Numbered from the stretch's first letter, positions 43,201 to 55,695 are shown. The stretch: 60,000 nt of DNA from Owenia fusiformis (GCA_903813345.2 CAIIXF020000012.1:7713615-7773614), one strand, 5' to 3'. The notes: a model not told the origin generated them from the sequence alone. Program-made: numbers and translations.

Positions 43201-44962
43201 CTGAATTTGAAAGTAAGTTTGTTAACTCTTAGTGATAGTGGACTGGTATGGAAGGGTACAGGGATTGATGTTCGTAGACTTCAATCACAAATAAACCACC
43301 ATAACAGGGACAATATCATGATCAGTCTTGTATCACACCAGCCCACTTTCGATGATATATACTTAAACAGATATTGTTACAGTCCAAAACTTTTTTGGCG
43401 TTCGGAGTTTAGCGTCTGTGACAATTTACAATAACTTACAAGGTGACATTTTGACATGTTCATGCCTTCTAGTTTTAGAAAGGAGCTCCATGTACACGTA
43501 CAATGCTCAAACACATGGAGGACCAGTGCATCACCGAATATTTTTTACAAAATATGCTTTTGATCTAGATCTGGATTCACTGCCTCTCTTTATCTTACCT
43601 GCGACATAAAATCAAGTTAAAAAGTTTAAAAGTTTAATTGTTCAAGCAAAACCTGTATTTTATTGACAGTGCAGTGTTTTTGAAAAAAGCCCGTTAAAAT
43701 CATGAAATTGGGAATTTCGTTAAATTTTTTTTTTCCATGTTGGAAATTGTCTCCGGAATAAAATATGAAAATTTTAATAAGAATGGTTGTTCTATTGCAA
43801 ATATAGAATAAAAAAACGACTGCATCATACAACCTGTCCGGGGTACTATAAAAGTTTTGTGAAAACATACCCGTGGCCATAGGGGGATGGGGTATCAATA
43901 ACCCCTGGCCAAAAATTCTTTCAAAACAATGCATATTTTCACAATTCTCTGCTATCCTAAAATTCTTTGGCAACGGGTTTGCCAAACAGAGTAAAAAGTA
44001 GCACTACGTAAAACAAAGCATACATATAGAGAAATTCAATCCGTTTATAATATTTATTAGTTATCATTATTATCAAAAAACAACAATATAACATAGGAAC
44101 ACAGTGTTTTGATGTGACATAATTGGAAAAATTGAATGTAATATTCTTCTAATAATATATTTTATTATATTAATGCACATGAATAAAATGGTTGCTAAGT
44201 ACCCTGTAAATAATGTGTAAATGTTGACGATGCTCGTCTAAGACCATGTATCGTATTCATGAACTTAAAGTTGTCTCAGTCCAAATGTATATTGCCTGAA
44301 TCGTTGGCAGGCCATTTGTAATACGATTCAAAGTTCACTGAAATTGACGTTAAGCAACTCTTTGTACAAAAACAATTAAACACAAGTAATAATGAATTGT
44401 AAGAAAATACTGTAAAACACATTGAATTCGCGGGAGCAATTTTCGCAAATTTGTACATATGTTATATGGGCGATAATAAGATGAAACATGAAAAACCCGT
44501 CTTCTGTTTTATTCGGGACTCTGGAATAATAATATACGCTAAATTATAAATGTCACCTACTGTAATCAGTATTAATCAATGTTCATTTTGCGAGCCCAGG
44601 TGTTTATAGAATATGAAATCAAGGAGATAACATACAATACAAGTATGTGGTTTACATCATTCTGGTATGCCAGAGCCACTCTTATCTGCCGTTTGGAAGG
44701 ATAATGACAAAGGAGGCGCGGCTATCGCGATGGGTTTACAGTACACATTTGGTTGAAGCATGTGCGTTAATACATTATATAATTACACATTGCAAAACAT
44801 TTTTCAGCAATTTAATTTCAACAAAGAAATTCACAACCAGTCACATTTTGCAATTGTGTAATGTGCATTTCCAACTTACACTTGCATATTAGCGCTCATC
44901 TTTCAAACGCTTGCAATTGTCTGTTTTTCGATGCACTCATTAATGGTTTATCTCTCAATCAA
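43201..44962. other. Upstream of the sulfotransferase exons
   Basis: The missing first sulfotransferase exons would be expected here. I searched by eye on the minus strand for the P-loop (YPKxGT) and for an HLPF-type exon end and saw neither. A donor-like CGCAG|GTAAG (minus, near 43602) has no convincing exon beside it. Confidence 0.4.
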
Positions 44963-44968
44963 TTTATT
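44963..44968 (-). terminator. Candidate poly(A) signal of the GPCR gene
   Basis: AATAAA on the minus strand, about 195 nt past the stop codon of the GPCR at 45162. The cleavage site is not identifiable. Confidence 0.4.
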
Positions 44969-45161
44969 CTGATGGACCAATCAAAAGATTTTCGTAATGT
45001 CCCCTTATGTGCACATATGTCGTGATTAACAACGTAACGTTAATGCCTAGTTTAATATAGTTGGCGGAGCTACATGTACCCGGTGTATACTCCGGATCTT
45101 TTCACTTGTGTACGTTAATTGCGCCTGTGTAGACGTTAGATTATCAATTTCTCTACTTTGT

Positions 45162-46604
45162 CTAAAGATGGTCAGTTGCCCCGTTTTGTTTCCTGCCATT
45201 AGATGCAAACACTACAACTGCTGGAGTTGAAGATCGTCTTATGTTGTAAGTGTTCGATGTTCTCATCGATGCTTTGTTTCCATTGTCGTACTCCTTCAGC
45301 GAGTATCCCATGGATCGTCTTCGCGGAGATAGCAACGATGATGACGCACTTCCGTTTGAAAATGTAGTTGAGGCTTGTCTATGTACAAAACTAGAGAACT
45401 GGTTACTCCCTCTATACATGTACGTTGTTCCTCCACCAGATGTCATGCTATGATCATCAAAACTATATCGTCTTCTGAAACAAATGAACGTCTTGAAACC
45501 ACGCCTCATGGCGCGAGAGTTTAGAGTATAGATAAATGGATGTAACGCCGAGTTTAAAAGAGGTAGCAACTCAACAAAGTTGATAAGAAATATTCCATGT
45601 TTCTTGATTGAACCTCCGAGTGTCATGAACAAAAATGTCCCAAACGTTGGTCCCCAGCACACGGCAAATGCAACAGCCACCGTTAGCATCATCTTAGCCA
45701 ATGAATGTCGAGTTTTTAACGTTTTGTGGCATCCTTCCTCGCCATCTATCGGACCTAAAGCTTCAGTTGTGTGATACAAAGCACGGAATATCTTGATATA
45801 ACTTATGGTGATTACTACCAAAGGTAACGTATAATATATTATAAATAACAACACGAAATAAATTAGATCCCCTGGATTTGAGTTGGAATCTTCTTGGAGA
45901 CAAACGCATAGAGATACGTTGACATCCTTGAAGGGAATGGTTACTGCGTTGCTGTACAATATTGGTATGGGGATTGTCATGGCGAATGACGTCATCCAAA
46001 TCAAGATCATCACCTTTTTTGTATTGGTGACGCTACATAGGATTTTAGCTTTCAGAGGATAGCATATAAGGAGTAACCTCTCTTGGCTGATCGCAACGAT
46101 TGTGTGGAAACCAACAGCACACGTAAATATCGAGAAAAAATCCGTTAGCTGGCAGAAGATTCGATTATGGAAGAATAATCCAGCCGGGGGTGTTTTTCTC
46201 TCACTAGCAAATGCCAAGTACATGTCCATTATCCGCATCGGATGATGTATGAGTGCCAGGGTAAGATCACAGAGGGCTAGATTCATTATGAAATAGATGG
46301 CAGCATTGTTGTGTCTAAAACTACGCTTCCGGTAGATGATTAATAAAACAATGGCGTTCCCCAAAGCAGCGACTAATATTCCAGTAGCGTGGAACGCTAA
46401 CATTATGTATCGCACTTCGGGTATTTCTATGACATCTGTATACACACTTGCACTCGTGTTTGACACTTCATCAAATGAAACTCCCATTGTAGAATTGAAA
46501 CTCATCGTTTCTACAGAAGGCAGCACGGGTGCCCTCAAAATGGCGTTTTTGTCGACAGGAATTGTCTCGTCGAATCCAGTGTTAACAGTCACATTAAATG
46601 CCAT
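45162..46604 (-). CDS. Rhodopsin-family GPCR, probable peptide-type receptor, complete
   Basis: 480-residue seven-helix receptor in one coding exon. The N terminus has N-glycosylation sites (NVT 4, NST 37, NTS 49) and no signal peptide. Approximate helices: TM1 66-92 (LGNAIVLLII), TM2 102-125 (NLALCDLTLA), TM3 149-172, TM4 197-217, TM5 247-270, TM6 303-327 (CWGP 316-319), TM7 337-361. Cys151 and a Cys in ECL2 (SLCVCL) can form the usual disulphide. The DRY motif reads ERL (175-177) and NPxxY reads HPFIY (355-359). The tail of about 120 residues is Ser/Arg-rich with likely phosphorylation sites. The ligand is unknown; the general form is that of class A peptide receptors. Same strand as the sulfotransferase gene downstream. 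Confidence 0.95.
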   Translation of the reverse strand: MAFNVTVNTGFDETIPVDKNAILRAPVLPSVETMSFNSTMGVSFDEVSNTSASVYTDVIEIPEVRYIMLAFHATGILVAALGNAIVLLIIYRKRSFRHNNAAIYFIMNLALCDLTLALIHHPMRIMDMYLAFASERKTPPAGLFFHNRIFCQLTDFFSIFTCAVGFHTIVAISQERLLLICYPLKAKILCSVTNTKKVMILIWMTSFAMTIPIPILYSNAVTIPFKDVNVSLCVCLQEDSNSNPGDLIYFVLLFIIYYTLPLVVITISYIKIFRALYHTTEALGPIDGEEGCHKTLKTRHSLAKMMLTVAVAFAVCWGPTFGTFLFMTLGGSIKKHGIFLINFVELLPLLNSALHPFIYTLNSRAMRRGFKTFICFRRRYSFDDHSMTSGGGTTYMYRGSNQFSSFVHRQASTTFSNGSASSSLLSPRRRSMGYSLKEYDNGNKASMRTSNTYNIRRSSTPAVVVFASNGRKQNGATDHL

Positions 46605-46635
46605 CTTTAAAGTACTGCAATTGTGTGTTTTCCAT
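46594..46635 (-). promoter_or_regulatory. Overlapping uORF at the GPCR start
   Basis: An upstream ATG at 46635 opens a 13-codon frame (MENTQLQYFKDGI) that ends at TAA 46596-46594, overlapping the first bases of the receptor frame (ATG 46604) in another phase. A likely 3' splice site (GATATTTCCAG before 46688) would keep this uORF in the mature leader. If instead TTGCAG near 46615 is used, the uORF is removed. Confidence 0.45.
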
Positions 46636-46688
46636 TAATTCTCAGGAGTCAAAGTATTTGTAGCGTCATCCCACGATGTCGGATTAAT
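46605..46688 (-). other. Probable 5' UTR portion of the GPCR exon
   Basis: The minus strand shows TTATTTGATATTTCCAG immediately before 46688, a good acceptor. Upstream leader exons may end at donors such as AATCAG|GTACGTAC (48675) or TACCAG|GTAACG (about 47648). Inferred from splice-site form only. Confidence 0.4.
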
Positions 46689-46699
46689 CTGGAAATATC

Positions 46700-49600
46700 A
46701 AATAAGAAAAATTATTGAATGACATTATGTATGTCACGTAGTTTCTGTTAGCTTAAGGTTTAGACCTAGAATTCATTTTTATTTGAGATTTAATTATCTT
46801 GCGATTGAAGACAGTATTGAGTTGCTAGTTTCATAACCAGGTACCTTGTTAACTTGGGAAAGATAGAATGGTAGAGAATGCAGAAGGGTCTCCCATACGT
46901 AAATAGAATAGTTTCTCAGGTGACAAATTGTACGCGATGATGTAATTGTATCTTCCAAACTCATATTTTTAGATTCAGAGGAACGTCATATAGCATTGAA
47001 CAGTATTCATATATAGTACATGACTAGCTGAAAACGTTAAAAGTATGAAATTGATTCAAAATATACTGCATATGAAAGACTATTCAGAATACGATTCACT
47101 AAGTTCATCAAACTAACGAGCATTGCGTTTTTAATCTAAAAATTGAAGGTGTCTAAAAAACGTTTATTTGTATTTTTCATTATGGAAAAGTGTAAAAAAT
47201 TTCTCGGGAAACAGAACCTCGGATGTAACGTCATTTTGTTGAACTTATAAACTCTGCACGTATCAAACATCTTTAACTTAAATATAATATATTTTGGTGC
47301 AAATTGAATCACAATAAAGCACGATTTTCCAATTGGTTCAAGACATAATGGTAATTTTATCTTCTTCAAATAAAAATTTATTGACACAAAGCAGACGATA
47401 GTCATTATTTCTTTTATCTTTTGACATACTTACGTAGACTAGATCAAACTTCCATTACAAATGAAAAGTACAATCACGATGTATTTTTGATTAATTTATC
47501 AGTCACACGATGATTTATACAGCTGTCATCTGCAGTGGTGTGTATTGGCGATCTACACGTCGGGAAAGTAAAGTAAAAAATATAATGCGTTGGAGGTTTT
47601 GCAGTATGTACTCTAATTTGAAATATATGTATACCTTATCGTTACCTGGTAATAAGCAATCATGATTAATATAAGAGAGTAGACGGAGCACTTCTGAGCT
47701 ACATTAACGATTCCAATGCAAACAACAATCACAGACTTTCCGTTCGGCGATACACTGCAACAATAAATTCACTCGAGTGCCCCTTGAAATGAACCTGAAC
47801 CTGACACGATGAACGTTGCCGCCTTATGCAGATATAAACACGTAACAGATGAATCAGAACATGTTTCTGTTTTGGTTTTATTTTTTTGGCTCATTAAATG
47901 AATTTACGATTGATGCATGAATCTCTTGGCAGATTTGATCTATCCCGAATGATCAGTGTACGACATACACGCAGATATACCGTATTTCCATGGCTAATCT
48001 TAGTCGAAATTATAATTGTAGAATTTAATTTTTATGGTCCTGTAAAATAAAGAAATGTAAAAGTGATAAGTTCTCATTATTCCGGGACGACCCCAATTAC
48101 TGGACATATATATATTTTTTACTGAATATATGATCTTTAACAGCACTGTAAATGCAAATACAACGTGTCCTTTCTCTGAATAATATTTAGAAGATTGACA
48201 CGGATGGGATTGGGATAGGGACCGTAATTATCATAACCGAGCATTCTACTAATGATATAAAAATTATTTAAAATGTTCTTAAATTGTTAATTAAGGCTTG
48301 TAACAACCCTGGGGCAACAACTGCGGAAATGAACGAGACGAAAGGAAATTAGATAATTTATTTAGGCATTCAGATTTGTGCAAACGATGCCTTTGGGAAT
48401 CTTTTAAAAAACACAAGGTGCTCGACGAACAAAAGCTGTCATTTAAAGAAATGACTTCCAGTCCTTATGGCGATTAATTCCAAGTGACTACGAGTATGAA
48501 GTAAGGAATGCTTTCGTATAATTCATTAGTATCTCTTTCTTGCTGAAATCCCAATTTATAACAAGCGATGCGTTACCGAGTACAATCCATCAATTGCACA
48601 ATGTTTAACTAATCGAATTCAAATGAGTACAATTAGTATTGTTTTAGAATACATTAAATAAACCAGCGTACGTACCTGATTCTTCCGTTTCGACAATGAT
48701 GAATAACTCCCCAAGTTTGACAGGTAGTAATCGCTCACGCTTGTCATGACAAGTTTTTTTTCCGTTCGTACTCTTTGACTTTGATGTTACACATCCGGGA
48801 TATTGTTATAAAATAGGAACACGAGGAAACTAACACAATTCGATAAATTTCTAATTCTGATTATTCGTGGTCATCGTATTGTATTTGACTTTGCAATGTT
48901 TACATCTTGTTCCTGACGAAGGGGGAATATCTATCCCATCATGCACCGGCTCATCGCTGGTGTTAATCGAGAAAATCTGTATAGAATTTTGAAACAAGGC
49001 GAGCACTGCCGTGGGATACGTGTATGTCCAGTCTATAAGTGAATGATCGATTCTGCAGTTTACTGTCCATTATTTCATATTCAGCCTTATATATCAAGTA
49101 GGAAATCGATGGGTTTTCGAAAAGGATTAGGCCTCTTTGATATACGATGACAGGATCTATATATGATTTAATAAAGCCATCATAATATTACGATGTTTGA
49201 AGTTCCATAATCGTTAACCAGTGATAAATTATGAACATTGACTTAGGAGCTGTAGCAATACTTCATAGTTCTGTGATAAATCGGTTATTATTAAAACATA
49301 TTTGATGAGTTATTTTTAAAGATTGCAAATGTTTTCTTCAGTGAATTTACCTTAATGTGGATAGAGCTACTCTTGGGTATTTAGTTCATGATTTTGGTCC
49401 ACCTTTAATAGGTCCGTTTAACAGTCTTCTCAAAATAGTCAAACGTACACGAAAATGGAGTACGGCAAGATTTCCGTAGACTTAAAGGCCCCATGTAAAG
49501 TTTAAAAATATGTTTTTATCATTCATTTAATTTACTATTTGTCATGACTTTAAAAGTATTTCAGAGATTTTTGAAAACAATGTCAGCATTTTGTTCCTCA

Positions 49601-49950
49601 AATATTTAAATTTTCCTCCAGTTTTCCAATGAAAGTTGAAATCTTTTAATCATAAAATATGATAGTTTACAGTGTAAAACAATCTTTTTTAACATCATTG
49701 CAAAGATTGAACAAAAGACACACACTTCAATTACAAAATGTCGTATCTAATGTTTATTTTTGAAGTTTAGCATATTGAGAAAATATCGACATTGAAAAAA
49801 TGCCACCTGAGTGACACCACGATGACGTCACTTAGGTTGCAAAATCTTTTATATGCTACAACATTGAAGTGGCACATCACTGGATTTTCTCATTTTTATC
49901 ACTGTACTATTCATAAAAAAAACATTTGAAATCGATGAATCATATTTATT
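46700..49950. other. Upstream region of the GPCR gene
   Basis: AT-rich, probably introns and the promoter of the GPCR gene. A perfect TGACGTCA is near 49824. I found no other coding sequence and in particular no sulfotransferase N-terminal exon. Confidence 0.4.
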
Positions 49951-50004
49951 CATGGGCATTAACTTACTTAAACTCGTGGTTTTAAAGGGGATTATCGTTT
50001 GCTA

Positions 50005-50465
50005 TATTTTTAGAGGGGAGTGTATCTCTAGCAATACAACTTGCAATATCGTTCGCCAAACATTTGGAGGGGAGTGTAGCAATACAATTTGCAATATCGT
50101 TCGCCAAACATTTGGAGGGGAGTGTAGCAATACAATTTGCAATATCGTTCGCCAAACATTTGGAGGGGAGTGTAGCAATACAATTTGCAATATCGTTCGC
50201 CAAACATTTGGAGGGGAGTGTAGCAATACAATTTGCAATATCGTTCGCCAAACATTTGGAGGGGAGTGTAGCAATACAATTTGCAATATCGTTCGCCAAA
50301 CATTTGGAGGGGAGTGTAGCAATACAATTTGCAATATCGTTCGCCAAACATTTGGAGGGGAGTGTAGCAATACAACTTGCAATATCGTTCGCCAAACATT
50401 TGGAGGGGAGTGTAGCAATACAACTTGCAATATCGTTTGCCAAACATCTTTAGGGGAGTGTATCT
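50005..50465. repeat. 48-bp minisatellite, about nine units
   Basis: The unit is GCAATACAATTTGCAATATC followed by GTTCGCCAAACATTTGGAGG and GGAGTGTA. Middle units are identical, so the array is young. Because 48 is divisible by three, every frame stays open on both strands, producing spurious proteins. The GCCAAACATTTGGAGGGGAG part resembles the right end of the MITE family seen at 55350. Confidence 0.97.
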
Positions 50466-50469
50466 CAAG

Positions 50470-52829
50470 CATAATAACTTGTTAAAGAGCAGTTAATTAT
50501 AGAACATCTTTGAACTTGTGCAAACGCTTATCGTATCTTCATTATCTTAAAGTTTGTTTATTTTCGTAATGAAAACAAAATGTGTTTTTCGCAACATCGG
50601 ATTTAGATTGTTTTCTTGTTCTCCCTTATGCATCCAGTCTCCCGGTGGGAGGGCATTCATGTTTTCATTGCTAGATACCGTATGTTAATACAGTTTTCAA
50701 AGGTTATTTTTTGTATTTTTCCAGACAACTTTATCTACTCATTTTTCGAAACATGACTGAAAGATCCATTATATATTTTTGCTCTTTCCATCTGGAAAAA
50801 TGAGGAACGAGTTTTGTAGCACACTGAGCTCAGATGATGCATTTACTTTATAATGTACTTGGCTGTGATGTGAGGGTTTTATGTTAGTGTTACGATGTGA
50901 ATTTTCGAAGTTACTGTTCTAAATAACTCATTTTCCAAGCCCTTTGGCATGACATATATTTCTTTGTTGGTTATTTTCAAAGAAGAGGGGAGGGGATCAT
51001 GGTACGATGGGTAATTATTCTCCTTTTAAGCATGACGCCAGGTGACGACTAGGAAATCTCGGATAATGAATTCCTATACACTGTATAAGATACCCAAAAT
51101 CCTATTGCCAGATCAACATGTACAATGAAGGTATAAAAGGATCTTTTTCCTCAAAGATCCACCTTCTTTCCAGGACTTTAGACATTTTGAATGTCCTTGG
51201 TCTTTTATCTGGATATTTGGTATGGCGTTGGTCCTTTTTTTGATATTTGGTATGGCATTGGTCTTATATTTTTGGACATTTGGTATGGCTTTTGGGTGTT
51301 ATTTTGGTTAGTATGGGAATACGTTGAAACGACAGATTGGTATAGGAATATATTTATATCTGAGGGTTCGGCCTAGGACCCCCGTCAAATTTTATATACA
51401 GTGAACCCCCCGGGACGGCACCAAGTACATAAACTATCCTTACAACATTACAACATTAATATCATTACAACATCGAGTCGAGGTTATATTAGTTGAATTG
51501 TCAAAACAACTACGAGATCGAGAAATTGATTCCAGACTGGAAAAGATATGAATTTAGACATTAGAAGGAAGATGTGACCTAATTGACGATATAGTAAATT
51601 ACTATAGGCGACATATAGTCTACGATTTACTTAATGACAGTAATGTGAAACTATAGGATAGGAAGTAATTAGCATCTTGAGGCAATATTCGTTCACCTTT
51701 TTAATCCTCATTTGGTACAATTAGTACGTCATTTCTGAAGTTCGGTTTCCTAAATGATTAGGATATCCAGAGCAATAAGAAAAATTAGTCCCAGAATTTT
51801 ACCAATCCAATTTGTACAAAATGATCTTTAATGTGTGTTATTCTCATACTTGAGATATTCTACATCAAAATTAAAAGTGTCGTTTTAACCGATTTTCCAA
51901 TCAATTTATAGATAAATATATGTAATTACATATCGGCAATACGTTACAATATGGTAATTTGTTAAACTTTACATGTTTGATTGATCTATATAATTTGTTC
52001 TATAATTTATTTAAATTCTATAACGTTTGCTTGTGTTTGCGGTAAAATATTATTGTTATGTATTTTCAAATAATGGAGTGAATATACATGGTAAGTGTAA
52101 TCAGAAAAATAACTTATAAATAACTTACTTAATGTTAATAAAATCATATTGTACATTGATATGGTAAAATGGCAAACACTATATAGCTAGGCAAGGTGTG
52201 TCCAATTCCAGCCAATCAGAACAGAGTATTCACATAATGAACAGTGTGTGAAATATCAATATGACATGCAAGGTCACCACTTAAACAGTTGTCATGGTGA
52301 TGAATGGACTCCTCACATTGGAATTGATGACTTGCCAACTTGACCCTTGCAAAAATGTCATTGAAAATGTGTTCTTTTAGTGATTTTGTTCCTTTTAGAT
52401 GATTTTGGAGAAAACATTTTGCAATGTGTGAAAGAATTTAAGCCCAAGACTCAATGCATTGTAGCTGCTTCATTCCTCTAAGGCATTGTTTCCTAAACTT
52501 TGATTTGGAAACAACACCTTCTTGGTATGATTCAGCAAACCATGCACCGAGTTCAGGGCTAAAATCCTGAAATGAAAAATGCTCTAGTATATCCAATGCC
52601 ATAATTCATTTTGTTTTGCATGTGGTTTGTTTGACTGTTTTGATATCCAGCCATATTTAAGCCATTTAACGTCATCATTATCGTTATCAGAATGAAACGT
52701 GATTTGTTTGAACATTAACTCTTGAAGATAGAGTTGTACTACATAGTACCATTCAATAATGTACTTTTAGTTGTAAGTAGAAAGCATATGTATCAATGAA
52801 GACTGACATCAAGTCTTTCTCCTTAAATT
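50470..52829. other. Intergenic DNA, little structure
   Basis: Only a small three-copy repeat of ATTTGGTATGGC..TTGGTC (51208-51290) was noted. No gene supported. Confidence 0.5.
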
Positions 52830-52832
52830 GCA

Positions 52833-52963
52833 GTCTTGCTCCAAGACTGTGTACACCCCCCCCCCCCTATAACTATGTTAGTATGTACTTCACCTAACAT
52901 GGTGAGTGAACTTCAGTGAAGTTGATCAGGGGGGGGGAGTCAAGGGTCTTAAGCAAGACTACT
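52833..52963. mobile_element. Short inverted-repeat element with C/G tracts
   Basis: CAGTCTTGCTCCAAGACTGT...CCCCCCCCC pairs loosely with GGGGGGGG...AAGGGTCTTAAGCAAGACT. An inner palindrome CTTCACCTAACATGGTGAG lies between. About 130 bp, hairpin-forming. Confidence 0.5.
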
Positions 52964-53787
52964 TAACAAATTGATGTTTTGATTATTTCCGTGATGTGGT
53001 GTACTACTATAGGTTTGGGGAAAGAGATGTCTGGATCAATTATAATCGCCAAAACAGGCTGAAACGAGGTCCAAACAGGAACTTCCGGTCGCCAAATCTT
53101 TGGAGTGTAGGCAGGAATAAATAAAAAGTAAGGAGTTATGAGGAAATATCGTAAATATTTATTCTATATTTGGACGGAGTGCATTTAGAATGCAAGGATT
53201 GATGTTTAGACAGTCAGCTACCTTTATCAATAACGAACAGACGGAACCGTTTAGAAATATTAAGCAAATCATATACCTTTAGTAAACTCCCCGGGAATTG
53301 CCCAAGGTCGGGAGCAGAAATGAGCTTCCTCGCCTATTATCCGAGGTCAGCTTGTGAAAAGTAATAAAAACCGCGACTCTTGTTTGACAAACGCATCTAT
53401 TTCATTCAACAAAAATAGGCAATACTTGTAAAGAACAAGGAAACGAATTACTCTAGTTGCCTTATCTCTTTATTCCGGCGCAGAATAAACGCTAAATCGC
53501 AGCTCGTAGAATAATTACACTCGCCCGCCATAGAGAATCCCTTTGTAAGTCCATAGTGCAACGTATGGCAATTAGCGGCATTAAGAATCCTATATGAAAA
53601 TCTTAAAATAATACGGTATATTCCTTTTGACCCGGCTCATGTTTAAGTTTACTATCTTATCAAATAAAAAAGTGTCAGACACTTCTATTTATAGTATTGA
53701 TTGTTTATAAAAACACGAACAGAATTCTGGCATATCCCCGGGGATAATCTTTGAATGTCTACTTATGATCATCCAAATATATACGTG

Positions 53788-54586
53788 AAAGGATCTAGTG
53801 CACCCGCCATTATGATCTCCCCATGAACAAAATGAATCATTTTTAGGTGTAATATAAAGAATACAATGTCACATAATACTGTGGAAAATATTTAAGCGTT
53901 TGGACCCACATGGGCTGAGGTTGAGGTCATTAAGTTCAGCAAGGGTGTATTGACTTGCCATTGGATGTGCTCCATTGACTTAACATGTGGATATCATCAG
54001 ATTCCAATGGAGGCCATTGGTTTCTATTGATTTTCACAAAAATACCATAAATACACTATGGCCTGAATCGATTGCAAATTAAATAATTTCACAATATGAC
54101 ACAAATGGTATATCACATCAGATGTGCAAATATAAAGTTTGCAATCGATTCAGGTCATACTTCAAATTAAAGGCTTAGACATTTTTTCATCATTTTTTTC
54201 CTACAAAATGGCTATAGGAAAATGCTTCAAAAGCAACTTTTACACTTATGAAATCCCATACAACTTTGTAAATCCAAAGATTATACTGTTATGTTTCATT
54301 AATTAATAACATATTTGGATAAGATGTAGGGATGTGTAGGATGCAAATGGACTTTGACAGACACAAAAACACTTCCTGGTTTGGCATCTCGACCTCTGTA
54401 CACTTTATGATTGAATATTGGCCCTAATAAGTGGCCCATTCATCAATACAGTGCTGAATATAGGTCAAAAAGATACTAGTGTACATATAAATGTAATAAT
54501 AAAAGCAGTATTTTTATTTTGAAAAATCAGATGAATTATTTTTTTTCTCATGGGGAGATCCCAATGGAGGGTGTATAAGGTCCTTT
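53788..54586. mobile_element. About 800-bp TIR element, copy 2
   Basis: Near-identical to 1887-2683 over its whole length, with ends AAAGGATCTAGTGCAC and AAGGTCCTTT. GTG flanks both sides (53785-53787 and 54587-54589), a possible 3-bp target duplication. The CTGAATCGATTGCAAA palindrome is kept. The right terminus is more altered than in copy 1. Confidence 0.8.
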
Positions 54587-54589
54587 GTG

Positions 54590-55155
54590 ATAAGGAAACC
54601 CAAGCAGGGACGTACTCAATACCCGGGATTTAGTGCATGTACTGGACGAAAACATATACGTTGATTAATAATGCGAAACAATGGTTTATATATGTTAGGG
54701 AAAGCACAACCATGGAATCATGTTTGTCAGTTTGCTACAAGAATTGTCCCACCAACCAAATATGAGATTAATTAATTCGATGATGGTTTTATAGTCTTCA
54801 TATTTATCCAATTGCAAATTTTATATTATTACATTTGGTAAATCAGTTACCCGAGTATAACTAGTGCGGTGATAAGTAACGCAATGTCTGGTTGTGTTTT
54901 GTGGGTAAATAGTGCTTGAACACCATCTGTGACAAAACAAAGACTTCTAATTATTTTGAAGTATGCACCATGTGTTCTTTGATATTGCGTTAATACCGAC
55001 AAATGCAGCACCCTAAAGCTAGAAATCCTTAAATATGGATCGTCAATCGATGACGATTAGTAAGGAACATCTTAAAATCTAAGTCAAGAGATATGTTCAC
55101 ACAGAAGAAGATGTGAAATCCTAAACTATTTATGAACTGAGCTGGATGCTTTATT
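54590..55155. other. Intergenic DNA, nothing supported
   Basis: AT-rich with no open frames of note and no transposon ends recognised. Confidence 0.5.
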
Positions 55156-55156
55156 T

Positions 55157-55376
55157 ACACTCCCTTTCATAAGTTTGGCAAACATGAAGTCCCATTTTTG
55201 GATCGCTTATCAAGTATGTTTATTTTTTGCAATTTGAAAAGTCGTCAGAGTTGTCATTACGTTCCTAAATATTGTAATTAATAAGGAAAATTAAGATTCA
55301 ACATTGGCAGGCTCTGCTGTTTGATATGCTATCCGATGAACACTTTCAGTTGCCAAACTTATGGCGGGGGGTGTAG
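55157..55376. mobile_element. Short MITE, CCATAAGTTTGGCAAC family (copy c)
   Basis: The left end ACACTCCCTTTCATAAGTTTGGCAA pairs with TTGCCAAACTTATGGCGGGGGGTGT at the right. About 220 bp. This is the cleanest copy of the family whose end recurs in the 40-bp and 48-bp minisatellites. Confidence 0.8.
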
Positions 55377-55459
55377 CTTCATAGCATTAATCACATTATC
55401 GAAACCCATGGGCTGCAATACAGTGTGCTAATGCTTGGCATTGTTATGAATATCAAGTC

Positions 55460-55695
55460 AGGGGTGTTGCCAGCTTTCAGACAGTTGGGAGGGGTGCGAT
55501 CGCCAAACAATCTCGGTTTTCAGTCGGGGGGGGGGGGGTGCGATAGTGGCATAAACAACCAAAAATGAGATATATTTTGAATTTTACAAAAATGTATGCA
55601 ATTTCCTTCAAAATTGAGGTTTTATTTTTATTGGTTATGGGGGGGGGGGGTGCGATCGCACCCATCTCACCCCTCCCCCCTGGCTACGCCTATGC
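55460..55695. repeat. GGGGTGCGATCGCACCC repeat with CTGGCTACGCC end
   Basis: GGGGTGCGATCGCC (55493), GGGGGGTGCGATAG (55534) and GGGGTGCGATCGCACCC (55649) are spaced around AT-rich sequence. It ends CCCCCTGGCTACGCCTATG, a terminus shared by some invertebrate interspersed repeats. The exact class is uncertain. Confidence 0.45.

Noticed and set aside
43626-43985. 119-codon minus-strand frame upstream of the sulfotransferase exons, considered as its N-terminal exon
   Set aside because: No P-loop or other sulfotransferase motif, and no splice donor in the right phase.
49952-50485. Long open frames on both strands (146-177 codons) over the 48-bp repeat
   Set aside because: They exist only because the unit length is a multiple of three and contains no stops; no domain, signal or splice context supports a protein.
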